A stretch of 34,628 bases of DNA. Origin: Chitinophagaceae bacterium (GTDB lineage: Bacteria; Bacteroidota; Bacteroidia; Chitinophagales; Chitinophagaceae). The stretch spans positions 1-34,628 of the forward strand of contig JALNZE010000026.1 of NCBI GenBank assembly GCA_023229465.1, in the 5' to 3' direction. Below the pieces are notes generated by a model. The model worked only from the letters and a program-made list of their open reading frames with translations, was not told the DNA's origin and ran no database searches. Numbering within the stretch: the first letter of the stretch is position 1; each line of letters starts with the position of its first letter. Of the stretch, positions 14,702 to 23,453 are shown in pieces. The position numbers were made by a program, and so were the translations under genes.

Positions 14702-16057
14702 ATGGGTGTAAAATTATTATTAGAAAAAGCACATGTTCAAGGGATCCGCTCTTATGAGGTGTATCGCCGTGAGGGTGGTTACCGGGGCGCGGAGAAGGCT
14801 ATCAAAACCATGAGTACCGATGATATTGTTGAAGAAGTGAAAAAAAGCGGACTGCGTGGCCGTGGTGGCGCGGGCTTTCCTGCCGGAATGAAATGGAGTT
14901 TCGTTGCTAAACCCGAAGGCGTACCCCGTCACCTGGTTTGTAATGCCGATGAGAGTGAACCCGGTACTTTCAAAGACAGGTACCTGATGGAAAATATTCC
15001 ACACCTGTTAATTGAGGGATTAATCATTTCTTCTTTTGCATTGGGCAGTAATGCCACATACATTTATATCCGCGGTGAGTATGCATGGATCGTTGATATC
15101 CTGGAACAGGCCATCGGCGAAGCCAGAGCGAATGGATTTTTAGGAAAAAATATTTTAGGCAGTGGTTTTGATTGCGAAATATATGTTCAGCGTGGCGCTG
15201 GCGCCTATATCTGCGGAGAAGAAACCGCCCTGATCGAATCACTGGAAGGAAAGCGCGGTAACCCGCGTATCAAACCCCCGTTTCCCGCTATTCAGGGTGT
15301 ATGGATGCGACCAACTGTTGTAAACAATGTAGAAACACTCGCATCAGTAGTTCCTATCATTAATATGGGTGGAGATGAATATGCTAAGATTGGGGTAGGC
15401 AAATCAACCGGCACCAAATTAATATCTGCCTGTGGCAATATTAGTAAACCCGGCGTGTACGAGATTGATATGACCATCTCTGTTGAAGAATTTATTTACA
15501 GTGATGAATATTGTGGCGGTATTGCCAATGGCAAACGTTTGAAGGCCTGTATACCCGGCGGATCATCTGTTCCTGTTTTACCTGCTAACCTTTTATTAAA
15601 AACAGCCAAAGGCGAAACCCGTTACATGAACTACGAAAGTTTAAGTGATGGTGGATTTGTTACAGGCACCATGATGGGGTCCGGCGGATTTATTGTATTG
15701 GATGAGGACCAGTGCATAGTAAAAAACACTTACACATTTGCCCGCTTCTATCGCCATGAAAGCTGCGGTCAGTGTTCGCCCTGCCGCGAAGGAACAGGCT
15801 GGATGGAAAAACTATTATTGCGTTTGGAAAAAGGGCAGGGAAAAATAAGTGATATTGATTTGTTGTGGGATATACAAAGAAAAATAGAAGGTAATACAAT
15901 TTGCCCATTGGGTGATGCAGCGGCCTGGCCGGTTGCAGCAGCTATCAGGCACTTCAGGGATGAGTTCGAATGGCATGTTACACATCCGGAGGAAGCACAG
16001 AAAAGAAATTTCGGATTGGCACATTATGCGGATCCGATTCATGTGCCGGCTGTGTAA
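14702..16057 (+). CDS. nuoF: NADH-quinone oxidoreductase subunit F
   Basis: A 451-residue flavoprotein (51-kDa family) that oxidises NADH and passes electrons from FMN into the Fe-S chain. The FMN/NADH-binding glycine motif is GRGGAGFPAG (53-62), followed by CNADESEPGTFKDR, and the second glycine-rich motif is GAGAYICGEETAL (165-177). The N3 [4Fe-4S] ligands are Cys355, Cys358 and Cys361 in ESCGQCSPCREG, and Cys401 in NTICPLGDA. I start at ATG 14702; an upstream in-frame TTG at 14693 falls in the inverted repeat. The stop at 16055-16057 is followed 3 bp later by another repeat block. Confidence 0.98.
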   Translation: MGVKLLLEKAHVQGIRSYEVYRREGGYRGAEKAIKTMSTDDIVEEVKKSGLRGRGGAGFPAGMKWSFVAKPEGVPRHLVCNADESEPGTFKDRYLMENIPHLLIEGLIISSFALGSNATYIYIRGEYAWIVDILEQAIGEARANGFLGKNILGSGFDCEIYVQRGAGAYICGEETALIESLEGKRGNPRIKPPFPAIQGVWMRPTVVNNVETLASVVPIINMGGDEYAKIGVGKSTGTKLISACGNISKPGVYEIDMTISVEEFIYSDEYCGGIANGKRLKACIPGGSSVPVLPANLLLKTAKGETRYMNYESLSDGGFVTGTMMGSGGFIVLDEDQCIVKNTYTFARFYRHESCGQCSPCREGTGWMEKLLLRLEKGQGKISDIDLLWDIQRKIEGNTICPLGDAAAWPVAAAIRHFRDEFEWHVTHPEEAQKRNFGLAHYADPIHVPAV

Positions 16058-16060
16058 GGA

Positions 16061-16160
16061 ATTCAAAAGTAAAAATTCAAGATTCAAAAAATGGATGATG
16101 AATTTGTAACTTTTTAATTTGTAACTTTTTAATTTTAACTTTTTAATTTTGAATTTTGAC
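16061..16160. repeat. Heptamer block, nuoF-nuoG junction
   Basis: Four 7-bp units at 16061-16088 (attcaaa, agtaaaa, attcaag, attcaaa) precede a 12-nt spacer. A longer complementary array at 16101-16160 is built of aatttgt/aactttt units, where the period alternates between 7 and 8. The aaaagt/actttt words also occur in the nuoD-nuoE block. It ends 2 bp before the nuoG ATG. Confidence 0.65.
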
Positions 16161-16162
16161 TC

Positions 16163-17281
16163 ATGTCAGAGCAACCATTATTTAAAGTAACCATCGACAA
16201 CATCACTATCGAAGTGCCTGCGGGAACAACTGTTCTTAACGCGGCACGTAAGATTGGCGGCGATGTGGCGCCTCCTGCTATGTGCTATTACAGCAAGCTG
16301 CAGGGTAGTGGTGGAAAATGCCGTACCTGTTTGGTGGAAGTGAGCAAGGGCTCTGATAAAGATCCCCGCCCAATGCCCAAACTGGTAGCCTCTTGCCGCA
16401 CAAATGTGATGGATGGCATGGAAGTAAAAAATATTACCAGTACGAAAGTGATAGATACACGTGCCAGTATCGTTGAATTTTTATTAATAAACCATCCATT
16501 GGATTGCCCTGTATGCGACCAGGCAGGCGAATGTCATCTGCAGGATCTTAGCTATGAGCACGGGAAAGAGGGTACCCGTTACGAGTTTCAGCGCCGTACT
16601 TTTAAAAAACAGGCTATCGGCCCGTATATTCAATTGCACATGACCCGCTGCATTCTATGCTATCGTTGTGTATTTGTTGCGGATCAGTTAACCAATAAAA
16701 GAGAGCATGGCATTTTAGACAGGGGTGATCATTCTGAAATTGCCACCTTTATTGAGAAGAGCCTGGAAAATGATTTTATCGGTAATGTAATTGATGTTTG
16801 CCCGGTAGGCGCTTTAACCGACAAGACTTTCCGTTTTAAAAACCGGGTATGGTTTCTGAAACCATTGGATGCACACAGGGATTGCCCAACCTGCAGCGGA
16901 AAAGTTACTTTGTGGAACCGTGGAGATGAAGTGTTTCGGGTAACAGCCAGAAAAGATGAGTGGGGTGAAGTAGAAAGCCTGGCAGATGGTAAGCCGGCCT
17001 GGATATGCAATTCCTGCCGCTTTGAAAAGAAAAAAACCAGCGACTGGGTGATAGAAGGGCCAAGAATCATCAGCAGACAATCGGTGATATCACAGGGCCA
17101 TTATGCAGGTAAGATTGGTACACATACACCGGCTGAAACTTTTTCGGCAGTGCATGGCGGCCGGCAACCAAAATTATTGATGGATATTCACGCGGTAAGC
17201 GAAGTGAATCAAACCGATATTGAACTGAGTTTACTGGAACGGCCGGCACATTCAACGGATTTTCATTCTGAAAAAGATTAA
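16163..17281 (+). CDS. nuoG: NADH-quinone oxidoreductase subunit G (short form)
   Basis: A 372-residue Fe-S subunit, far shorter than the ~900-residue E. coli NuoG because most of the molybdopterin-oxidoreductase-like domain is missing. Short NuoG is usual in Bacteroidota. Cluster ligands are visible in order: [2Fe-2S] Cys41, Cys53, Cys56, Cys78; the His-Cys3 site His111, Cys115, Cys118, Cys124; [4Fe-4S] Cys163, Cys166, Cys169, Cys213. Two further CxxC pairs follow, Cys241/Cys244 and Cys282/Cys285, possibly a remnant N7-like or zinc site. The last 80 residues have no recognised domain. It links NuoF to NuoI in electron flow. Confidence 0.93.
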   Translation: MSEQPLFKVTIDNITIEVPAGTTVLNAARKIGGDVAPPAMCYYSKLQGSGGKCRTCLVEVSKGSDKDPRPMPKLVASCRTNVMDGMEVKNITSTKVIDTRASIVEFLLINHPLDCPVCDQAGECHLQDLSYEHGKEGTRYEFQRRTFKKQAIGPYIQLHMTRCILCYRCVFVADQLTNKREHGILDRGDHSEIATFIEKSLENDFIGNVIDVCPVGALTDKTFRFKNRVWFLKPLDAHRDCPTCSGKVTLWNRGDEVFRVTARKDEWGEVESLADGKPAWICNSCRFEKKKTSDWVIEGPRIISRQSVISQGHYAGKIGTHTPAETFSAVHGGRQPKLLMDIHAVSEVNQTDIELSLLERPAHSTDFHSEKD

Positions 17282-17295
17282 TAGAAAGATATATC

Positions 17296-18348
17296 ATGAC
17301 TCTACTGTCTATTGACTGGCTTTTGCTGATTGAAAAATTAATACTGATCGCGATTATTGTTTTCGCAAGCCTCGGTATAGCCTTATATACCACGTTTGCC
17401 GAACGCAAAGTGGCGGCTATTTTGCAAGACAGGCCCGGTCCTAACCGTGCTGGCCCGTTTGGTTTATTGCAACCTTTCGCAGATGGGTTAAAACTCATCA
17501 TGAAAGAGGAAATCATTCCCAGTTCGGCCAGTAAGTTCCTCTTTATTTTGGGTCCTGGGTTGGCTATGACTGCTGCCCTGATGACCTGTGCTGTAATTCC
17601 CTGGAGCAGTCATGTAGAGTTATTCGACAGAAAGATTGACTTACAGATAGCAGATATTAATATCGGAATATTATATGTGTTTGGTGTAGTGAGTTTAGGT
17701 GTATATGGTATTATGATAGGTGGATGGGCCTCTAACAATAAGTTCTCATTAATGGCTGCGCTGCGCGGCGCCTCCCAGGCCATTAGTTATGAACTGGCCA
17801 TGGGTATCTCATTGATTGCTGTGTTGATGATATCCGGTTCACTTAGTTTGAAAACAATGGTTGACCAGCAAATGGCCCCGGGTCAATTGTGGAATGTGGC
17901 CTATCAACCCTTAGGCTTTTTAATATTTTTTATTTGTGCCATGGCAGAGTGTAACCGTACACCCTTTGATCTGCCTGAAGCCGAGAATGAATTAAACTTT
18001 GGTTACCACCAGGAATATTCTTCCATGAAACTGGGTTTTTACCTTTTCTCAGAATATGTGAATATGATTATGAGCAGCGCCATCATGGCTTCTTTATTCT
18101 TTGGTGGATTTGATATTCCATTCCTGGATGAGCGTACACTGGCGCCGAATATAGCAGCCATCCTTGGTGTGGCGGCTTTACTCACCAAAATTGTTATTTT
18201 TATTTTTGTATTCATGTGGATACGCTGGACCATCCCGCGCTTCCGCTATGACCAGTTAATGAACCTGGGATGGAAAACTTTGATACCGTTAGCTTTGTTT
18301 AATATGTTAGTGACAGGGGCGTTTATTTTGTGGAGGCAGGGGGGATAA
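17296..18348 (+). CDS. nuoH: NADH-quinone oxidoreductase subunit H
   Basis: A 350-residue multi-spanning membrane subunit (ND1 family) that forms the quinone-entry chamber with NuoB and NuoD. Diagnostic segments are AERKVAAILQDRPGPNR (about 35-51) with GPFGLLQPFADGLKL next, and AMAECNRTPFDLPEAENEL (about 215-233) followed by GYHQEYSSMKLG. About eight hydrophobic helices are visible. It begins 14 bp after nuoG. The gap to nuoI holds only a partial acgtgag-family unit (18350-18363). Confidence 0.98.
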   Translation: MTLLSIDWLLLIEKLILIAIIVFASLGIALYTTFAERKVAAILQDRPGPNRAGPFGLLQPFADGLKLIMKEEIIPSSASKFLFILGPGLAMTAALMTCAVIPWSSHVELFDRKIDLQIADINIGILYVFGVVSLGVYGIMIGGWASNNKFSLMAALRGASQAISYELAMGISLIAVLMISGSLSLKTMVDQQMAPGQLWNVAYQPLGFLIFFICAMAECNRTPFDLPEAENELNFGYHQEYSSMKLGFYLFSEYVNMIMSSAIMASLFFGGFDIPFLDERTLAPNIAAILGVAALLTKIVIFIFVFMWIRWTIPRFRYDQLMNLGWKTLIPLALFNMLVTGAFILWRQGG

Positions 18349-18349
18349 T

Positions 18350-18363
18350 CGTGAGACGTAATT
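18350..18363. repeat. Partial heptamer element, nuoH-nuoI junction
   Basis: cgtgagacgt immediately after the nuoH stop matches the acgtgag word seen at 12671 and 33098 for about one and a half units. No inverted half is visible. I read it as a decayed or minimal copy; chance is possible for so short a match. Confidence 0.35.
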
Positions 18364-18435
18364 ATACAGTATAAAAATATTTTTGCTAATCAAAGGCCCA
18401 ATAGCTAAGTGGTAACGCAAAAAGGAGACAATAAC

Positions 18436-18987
18436 ATGCAAGCATTAACAAACAGGGCGAAAGAAGTAAGCCGTAAGCCCATGACCTTACTGGAGAAGCT
18501 GTATTTACCGGCTATCGCCAAAGGCATGCTTATTACGTTCAGTCATATTTTTAAAAAACAGCCTACCGTCAGTTATCCTGAACAAAAGCGGCCCTTCAGC
18601 CCTGTGTTTCGCGGTCTGCATGTATTGAACCGCGATGAAGAAGGACGTGAAAGATGTACCGCATGCGGATTGTGTGCCGTAGCTTGTCCTGCAGAAGCCA
18701 TTACCATGGAAGCTGCCGAACGTTTGCCAGGAGAAGAAAATCTTTACCGGGAAGAAAAATACGCGGCTAAGTATGAGATCAATATGTTGCGCTGTATTTT
18801 TTGTGGACTGTGTGAAGAAGCCTGTCCTAAAGACGCGATTTACTTAAGTGAAACATTCGCCCCCGCTAATTTTACCCGCAAGGGTTTTATATATGGTAAA
18901 GATGCATTGCTGATACCAGATGCCAAAACAGATCCGGAAGGATATGCGAAAGCAAGGGGAATAGGGGAACCAACAACGGCGGATTAA
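18436..18987 (+). CDS. nuoI: NADH-quinone oxidoreductase subunit I
   Basis: A 183-residue ferredoxin-like connecting-arm subunit with two [4Fe-4S] clusters (N6a, N6b). Motif 1 is CTACGLCAVACP (Cys74, 77, 80, 84) and motif 2 is CIFCGLCEEACP (Cys120, 123, 126, 130). It passes electrons from NuoG to cluster N2 in NuoB. The frame is open to a GTG at 18409, but the ATG at 18436 has the purine-rich aaaggaga 8 bases upstream and gives the expected length, so I use it. nuoJ starts 10 bp after the stop. Confidence 0.97.
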   Translation: MQALTNRAKEVSRKPMTLLEKLYLPAIAKGMLITFSHIFKKQPTVSYPEQKRPFSPVFRGLHVLNRDEEGRERCTACGLCAVACPAEAITMEAAERLPGEENLYREEKYAAKYEINMLRCIFCGLCEEACPKDAIYLSETFAPANFTRKGFIYGKDALLIPDAKTDPEGYAKARGIGEPTTAD

Positions 18988-18997
18988 AATTAATAAC

Positions 18998-19501
18998 ATG
19001 AGTACGACAGAAATATTATTCTTTTTTCTCAGTGCATTGGCCCTCTTCAGTGCTATCATGGTAGTACTGAGCAAGAACCCTGTGCATAGTGTGCTATGGC
19101 TGATCGCTGTATTTTTTTCCATATCCGGCCATTATATTTTATTGAATGCGCAGTTCCTGGCTATTGTAAACCTGATTGTATATGCAGGAGCCATCATGGT
19201 ATTATTCCTGTTTGTGATTATGCTCATGAATCTGAATGCAGAATCTGAACCCCAAAAACATCTCTGGATGAAATTAGCCGGGGTGGTTTCCGGTGGATGT
19301 TTTTTCCTTGTTTTGGTTTCCCTGGTTCGCCAGGCAGCAGACATGACAGACAAAATGGCCCTGATGGGAGATGGCAATATAGGACTGATTAAGAACCTGG
19401 GTAAAGCCCTGTTCACAGATTTTGTAGTGCCTTTTGAAATAACGAGTGTATTGTTTTTGAGTGCGATGGTGGGGGCAGTGGTGATAGGCAAGAAAGAGTA
19501 A
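18998..19501 (+). CDS. nuoJ: NADH-quinone oxidoreductase subunit J
   Basis: A 167-residue membrane subunit (ND6 family) with five hydrophobic helices. The conserved segment is LIVYAGAIMVLFLFVIMLMNL (about 58-78), the helix containing the pi-bulge region in complex I structures. The C-terminal helix FEITSVLFLSAMVGAVVIGKKE is typical. It lies between NuoI and NuoK in the standard nuo order. The stop TAA overlaps the first base of a heptamer block. Confidence 0.96.
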   Translation: MSTTEILFFFLSALALFSAIMVVLSKNPVHSVLWLIAVFFSISGHYILLNAQFLAIVNLIVYAGAIMVLFLFVIMLMNLNAESEPQKHLWMKLAGVVSGGCFFLVLVSLVRQAADMTDKMALMGDGNIGLIKNLGKALFTDFVVPFEITSVLFLSAMVGAVVIGKKE

Positions 19502-19606
19502 AAAGCATACAGCTAAAAGCCAAAGCATAAAACCTGGGGCGAAAAGCTGGCGGATTATATTATTTTAATAACTGCTTTCGGCTTTCAGCCTTAAGCGTTA
19601 AGCGTA
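19501..19606. repeat. Heptamer block, nuoJ-nuoK junction
   Basis: The left part (19501-19535) has aaaagcc-type units. The right part (19572-19606) has five contiguous units (ctgcttt, cggcttt, cagcctt, aagcgtt, aagcgta). gctaaaagccaaagc on the left pairs with the reverse complement of gctttcggctttcagc on the right with few mismatches, across a spacer of about 45 nt. It fills the gap almost to the nuoK ATG at 19611. Confidence 0.7.
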
Positions 19607-19610
19607 AAAA

Positions 19611-19946
19611 ATGCCCATACAGTATTATATCTATCTCAGTCTTGCCCTGTTCAGCATAGGCATTATTGGTGTGCTTACACGCCGAAATGCCATTATTGTT
19701 TTCATGTGCATAGAACTGATGTTGAATGCAGTAAACCTTTTATTGGTTGCTTTTTCAAAAATGCATTATGGTATGGCGCTCGCCGCCGATCCTGCAACAA
19801 CTGCAGGGATAGACGGACAACTATTTGTATTTTTTATTATGGTGGTAGCAGCGGCAGAAGTGAGTGTGGGTTTAGCCATTATTGTAATGATGTTCCGGAA
19901 TACGCATTCAGTGGATATTAATTTTTTGAACAGATTAAAAAACTAA
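19611..19946 (+). CDS. nuoK: NADH-quinone oxidoreductase subunit K
   Basis: A 111-residue membrane subunit (ND4L family) with three transmembrane helices, completing the proton path between NuoJ and NuoN. The conserved CIELMLNAVNLLLVAF segment (about 32-47) carries the membrane-embedded Glu (Glu34). A second acidic residue lies in VVAAAEVSVGLAI (about 77-89). Length is normal. It is followed 4 bp after the stop by the longest continuous heptamer array in the window. Confidence 0.97.
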   Translation: MPIQYYIYLSLALFSIGIIGVLTRRNAIIVFMCIELMLNAVNLLLVAFSKMHYGMALAADPATTAGIDGQLFVFFIMVVAAAEVSVGLAIIVMMFRNTHSVDINFLNRLKN

Positions 19947-19950
19947 CTAC

Positions 19951-20027
19951 GCGTAACGCATAACGCATAACGCTTAACGAACACCACGTTCAGCGTTCAG
20001 TGTTTAGCGTTCAGCGTTTAGCCTGAA
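19951..20027. repeat. Continuous 11-unit heptamer block, nuoK-nuoL junction
   Basis: Eleven 7-bp units run without a gap or register change. Four are of gcataac type (19951-19978), one is a middle unit (gaacacc), five are of gcgttca type (19986-20020) and one is gcctgaa. The left half reads roughly as the reverse complement of the right (taacgc against gcgtta). The block ends 4 bp before the nuoL ATG at 20032. Confidence 0.8.
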
Positions 20028-20031
20028 TCAT

Positions 20032-21948
20032 ATGAGCAAACTTGTTTATTTAGTACCACTCTTTCCCCTGCTGGGTTTCCTGGTTAATGGACTGGGCAGG
20101 AAGTTATTGTCAAAACCAATGATCGCTATAGTGGGCAGCGGATCAATACTGGCTTCATTTGTACTGAGTGTTCTCATCTTTTTTGATGTGAAGGCAAACG
20201 GGGCAAGTGTTATTACCCTGTTTAATTTTATTGATGCTGATAGCTTTCGTATTCCTTTCGCTTTTCAGATAGACCAGCTTTCTTCCCTCTTTTTGCTGAT
20301 CATCACGGGTATTGGTTTCCTGATACACCTCTATTCCGCGGCTTATATGCATGAAGAAGAGGAGCAACATTTCGGCAGATATTTCGCTTACCTTAATCTT
20401 TTCGTTTTCTCCATGTTATTATTGGTATTGGGCGCCAATTATGTGATTATGTTTATTGGTTGGGAAGGCGTAGGATTGTGTTCCTATTTACTGATTGGGT
20501 TCTGGTTTAAGAATAACCAATATAACTATGCCGCCAGAAAAGCATTTGTGATGAACCGTATCGGTGATCTTGGGTTTCTGCTGGCTGTTTTCTGGTTATT
20601 ATATAAATTAGGTACCGCTACATTTACCGATGTTTTTGCAGGCGCCGCGGGTTTGAGTAGTTTTGAGATAACCGCTATTACCATGCTACTGTTTGTAGGT
20701 GCCATGGGTAAGAGTGCACAGATTCCGCTCTACACATGGTTGCCGGATGCAATGGCCGGCCCTACACCCGTTTCTGCCCTTATCCATGCTGCCACAATGG
20801 TTACCGCCGGTATCTATATGATTGCCCGCAGTAATATTTTATATACACTGGCCCCTGTTACACAAACGCTGGTGGCGGTAGTTGGTTTGGTTACAGCCAT
20901 TTTTGCCGCTACCATTGCTTTAAAACAAAATGATATTAAAAAAGTATTGGCTTACTCTACGGTTAGTCAGTTAGGATATATGTTTTTGGGATTGGGTGCC
21001 GGTGCATATACAGGCGCGGTATTTCATGTGATGACGCATGCTTTCTTCAAAGCCCTCTTATTCCTGGGCGCCGGTTCTGTTATTCATGCCATGCATCATG
21101 AACAGGATATCCGCAAAATGGGCGGGCTCAAAAAATACATGCCCATCACACATATCACTTTTTTATTGGCATGCCTGGCCATCGCGGGTATTCCCCCATT
21201 TTCTGGTTTCTTTTCAAAAGACGAAATATTAACGGCGGCATTTGCCAAACATCCACTTTACTATTTTGTTGGGGTGGGCGGTGCCTTAATGACTGCTTTT
21301 TATATGTTCCGTTTATATACACTTACCTTTTTGGGTCGGTTCAGGGGTTCACAGGAGCAACCTGTAAAGGAGAGTCCGTGGCTGATGACCGTTCCGCTAA
21401 TAGTATTGGCCATTCTTTCGGTAGTTGGTGGATGGATGGGCATTCCTGGGGTATTCGCAGAAAATGCCCACAGCCTTGAAAAATTCCTGGCGCCTGTTTT
21501 CGCGGAATCAGCCAAATTGGCCGCCACACATCACCTGCCTGCTTCGCAGGAATTTATGATGATGGGCGCTTCTACGGTTGCCATTATTTTGGTCATTCTG
21601 TTTGCGGTAAACAGGTATCAAAAATATCAGGCTACCACTACAACGGCTGCAGGTATTACAAAATTGTTCGAAAACAAATGGTATGTTGATGAATTGTATG
21701 ACGCGGTGATTGTACATCCATTACAGGCACTGGCCGGATTTTTAAAGAATATCATTGAGAAGAGTGGTATTGATGCATTGGTGAACGGAGTGGGCAAAAT
21801 GGTTAGCTATGGCTCAAGACAAATAAGGCTATTGCAAAGTGGCCAGGTAGGTAATTATATTTTAGTAATGGTATTGGCAATGGTGGTATTCATGCTTATC
21901 TGGTTCAACGATGCCGCTATCACACAATTTTTGAATAAAATATTTTAA
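20032..21948 (+). CDS. nuoL: NADH-quinone oxidoreductase subunit L
   Basis: A 638-residue antiporter-like membrane subunit (ND5 family), the distal proton pump of complex I. The Proton_antipo_M core is clear: FIGWEGVGLCSYLLIGFW (about 141-158), PLYTWLPDAMAGPTPVSALIHAATMV (about 232-257, with the lysine/histidine proton-path region nearby) and the broken-helix region KVLAYSTVSQLGYM. The C-terminal part includes the long lateral helix region typical of NuoL and a last transmembrane helix. It belongs with NuoM and NuoN to the three Mrp-antiporter-like pumps. nuoM follows 26 bp downstream. Confidence 0.97.
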   Translation: MSKLVYLVPLFPLLGFLVNGLGRKLLSKPMIAIVGSGSILASFVLSVLIFFDVKANGASVITLFNFIDADSFRIPFAFQIDQLSSLFLLIITGIGFLIHLYSAAYMHEEEEQHFGRYFAYLNLFVFSMLLLVLGANYVIMFIGWEGVGLCSYLLIGFWFKNNQYNYAARKAFVMNRIGDLGFLLAVFWLLYKLGTATFTDVFAGAAGLSSFEITAITMLLFVGAMGKSAQIPLYTWLPDAMAGPTPVSALIHAATMVTAGIYMIARSNILYTLAPVTQTLVAVVGLVTAIFAATIALKQNDIKKVLAYSTVSQLGYMFLGLGAGAYTGAVFHVMTHAFFKALLFLGAGSVIHAMHHEQDIRKMGGLKKYMPITHITFLLACLAIAGIPPFSGFFSKDEILTAAFAKHPLYYFVGVGGALMTAFYMFRLYTLTFLGRFRGSQEQPVKESPWLMTVPLIVLAILSVVGGWMGIPGVFAENAHSLEKFLAPVFAESAKLAATHHLPASQEFMMMGASTVAIILVILFAVNRYQKYQATTTTAAGITKLFENKWYVDELYDAVIVHPLQALAGFLKNIIEKSGIDALVNGVGKMVSYGSRQIRLLQSGQVGNYILVMVLAMVVFMLIWFNDAAITQFLNKIF

Positions 21949-21974
21949 TAAGGTTGTAGAGATAAAGAAAGAAT

Positions 21975-23405
21975 ATGATCCCTGTTTTACTCATATTGAT
22001 CCCATTGGTTACCGGTTTGATCAGCTTCTTTCTGAAGCAGTCTGCCGCTGCCAAAAACTGGGCATTGTTATCCTCCGTTATTACTTTGGCGGTTGCGGTT
22101 ACCGGTATTTTTTTCCTGCCCGCTAATCAGCTGGCTTTCGATGCGCCCTGGTTACCCAACCTGGGTAGCAGGTTTACACTGATGACAGATGGAATGGGTA
22201 AAATGTTGTGCCTGTTAACCGCGGTATCATTCCCGCTTATTTTTGCCGCAACCTATCGGAATGACTATTCGAATGCACCTGGTTTTTATGGATTGATGTT
22301 ATTGAGCCAGGCAGGATTGCTGGGTGTTTTTCTGGCAGCGGATGCATTGTTGTTTTACTTTTTCTGGGAACTGGCGCTGATACCGGTTTATTTTCTCTGT
22401 TCCATTTGGGGTGGCAATAAAAGAATTGCCGTTACTTTTAAATTCTTCATTTACACATTCATAGGTTCCTTATTAATGCTGGTGGGTATTATATATCTCT
22501 ACTTCCAATCGCCTGATCACTCTTTTGCCTTACAATCTTTTTACCATATTACTTTGGAAGCTAAACAGGAGAACCTGATTTTCTGGCTGTTCTTTTTAGC
22601 TTTTGCCATTAAGATGCCCATCTTCCCTTTTCATACCTGGCAGCCGGATGCCTATGAACAATCTCCTACTGCCACCACCATGGTGATGAGTGGCATCATG
22701 GTTAAGATGGGAATTTTCGCGGTGGTACGTTGGTTAATACCTGTATTTCCCAACGCGTCTGTTCATTATGGAAACCTGGTAATCATACTGTCCGTTACCG
22801 GAATGCTGTATGCTTCATTGATTGCTATTCGCCAGGATGATATCAAGCGCCTGATTGCCTACTCTTCTATTGCACATATTGGACTGATGTGCGCCGCCCT
22901 TTTTACGCTTAATAAAACAGGATGGGAAGGCGTAATGATACAAATGTTTAATCATGGCGTAAATGTGATTGGCTTATGGGTTGTTGCTGATGTGATTGAA
23001 CAAAAAACGGGTACCCGTAAATTCAGTGAACTGGGTGGTCTTGCACAAAAAGCGCCTGTATTGGCTATCTTATTCGTGGTAATGGCATTGGCCAATATCG
23101 CGCTTCCTTTAACCAATGCCTTTATTGGGGAGTTCCTGATGTTTAATGGGTTGTTCCATTTTAATGTATGGATAGCCGCAATAGCAGGCATTAGTGTTAT
23201 ACTTGCCGCCATTTATACGCTGAACATGGTGCAGAAGGTATTATATGGAAAAACAGCGGTGGCCACAGAAAATGCTGTTGAAATAAAAGGCAATGTGCAA
23301 CTGGTACTGGTGATACTGGCTATAGTGGTAATGGTATTGGGTATTTACCCGCAACCGATGATTGATCTTACAAAAGATACGGTTCATGCAATTCTTGTAA
23401 AATAG
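21975..23405 (+). CDS. nuoM: NADH-quinone oxidoreductase subunit M
   Basis: A 476-residue antiporter-like membrane subunit (ND4 family). Characteristic segments are LLFYFFWELALIPVYFLCSIWGG (Glu in helix 5, about 125-148), KMPIFPFHTWQPDAYEQSPTATTMVMSGIMVKMG (about 213-246) and KRLIAYSSIAHIGLM (about 292-306). About 14 hydrophobic helices are visible. It pumps one proton equivalent per cycle in current models. The gap to nuoN is 48 bp and carries no heptamer block. Confidence 0.97.
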   Translation: MIPVLLILIPLVTGLISFFLKQSAAAKNWALLSSVITLAVAVTGIFFLPANQLAFDAPWLPNLGSRFTLMTDGMGKMLCLLTAVSFPLIFAATYRNDYSNAPGFYGLMLLSQAGLLGVFLAADALLFYFFWELALIPVYFLCSIWGGNKRIAVTFKFFIYTFIGSLLMLVGIIYLYFQSPDHSFALQSFYHITLEAKQENLIFWLFFLAFAIKMPIFPFHTWQPDAYEQSPTATTMVMSGIMVKMGIFAVVRWLIPVFPNASVHYGNLVIILSVTGMLYASLIAIRQDDIKRLIAYSSIAHIGLMCAALFTLNKTGWEGVMIQMFNHGVNVIGLWVVADVIEQKTGTRKFSELGGLAQKAPVLAILFVVMALANIALPLTNAFIGEFLMFNGLFHFNVWIAAIAGISVILAAIYTLNMVQKVLYGKTAVATENAVEIKGNVQLVLVILAIVVMVLGIYPQPMIDLTKDTVHAILVK

Positions 23406-23453
23406 ATCATAGTAAAATATGCCTGAAGGTAACTGCGGGTTTAAGATAAGTTT

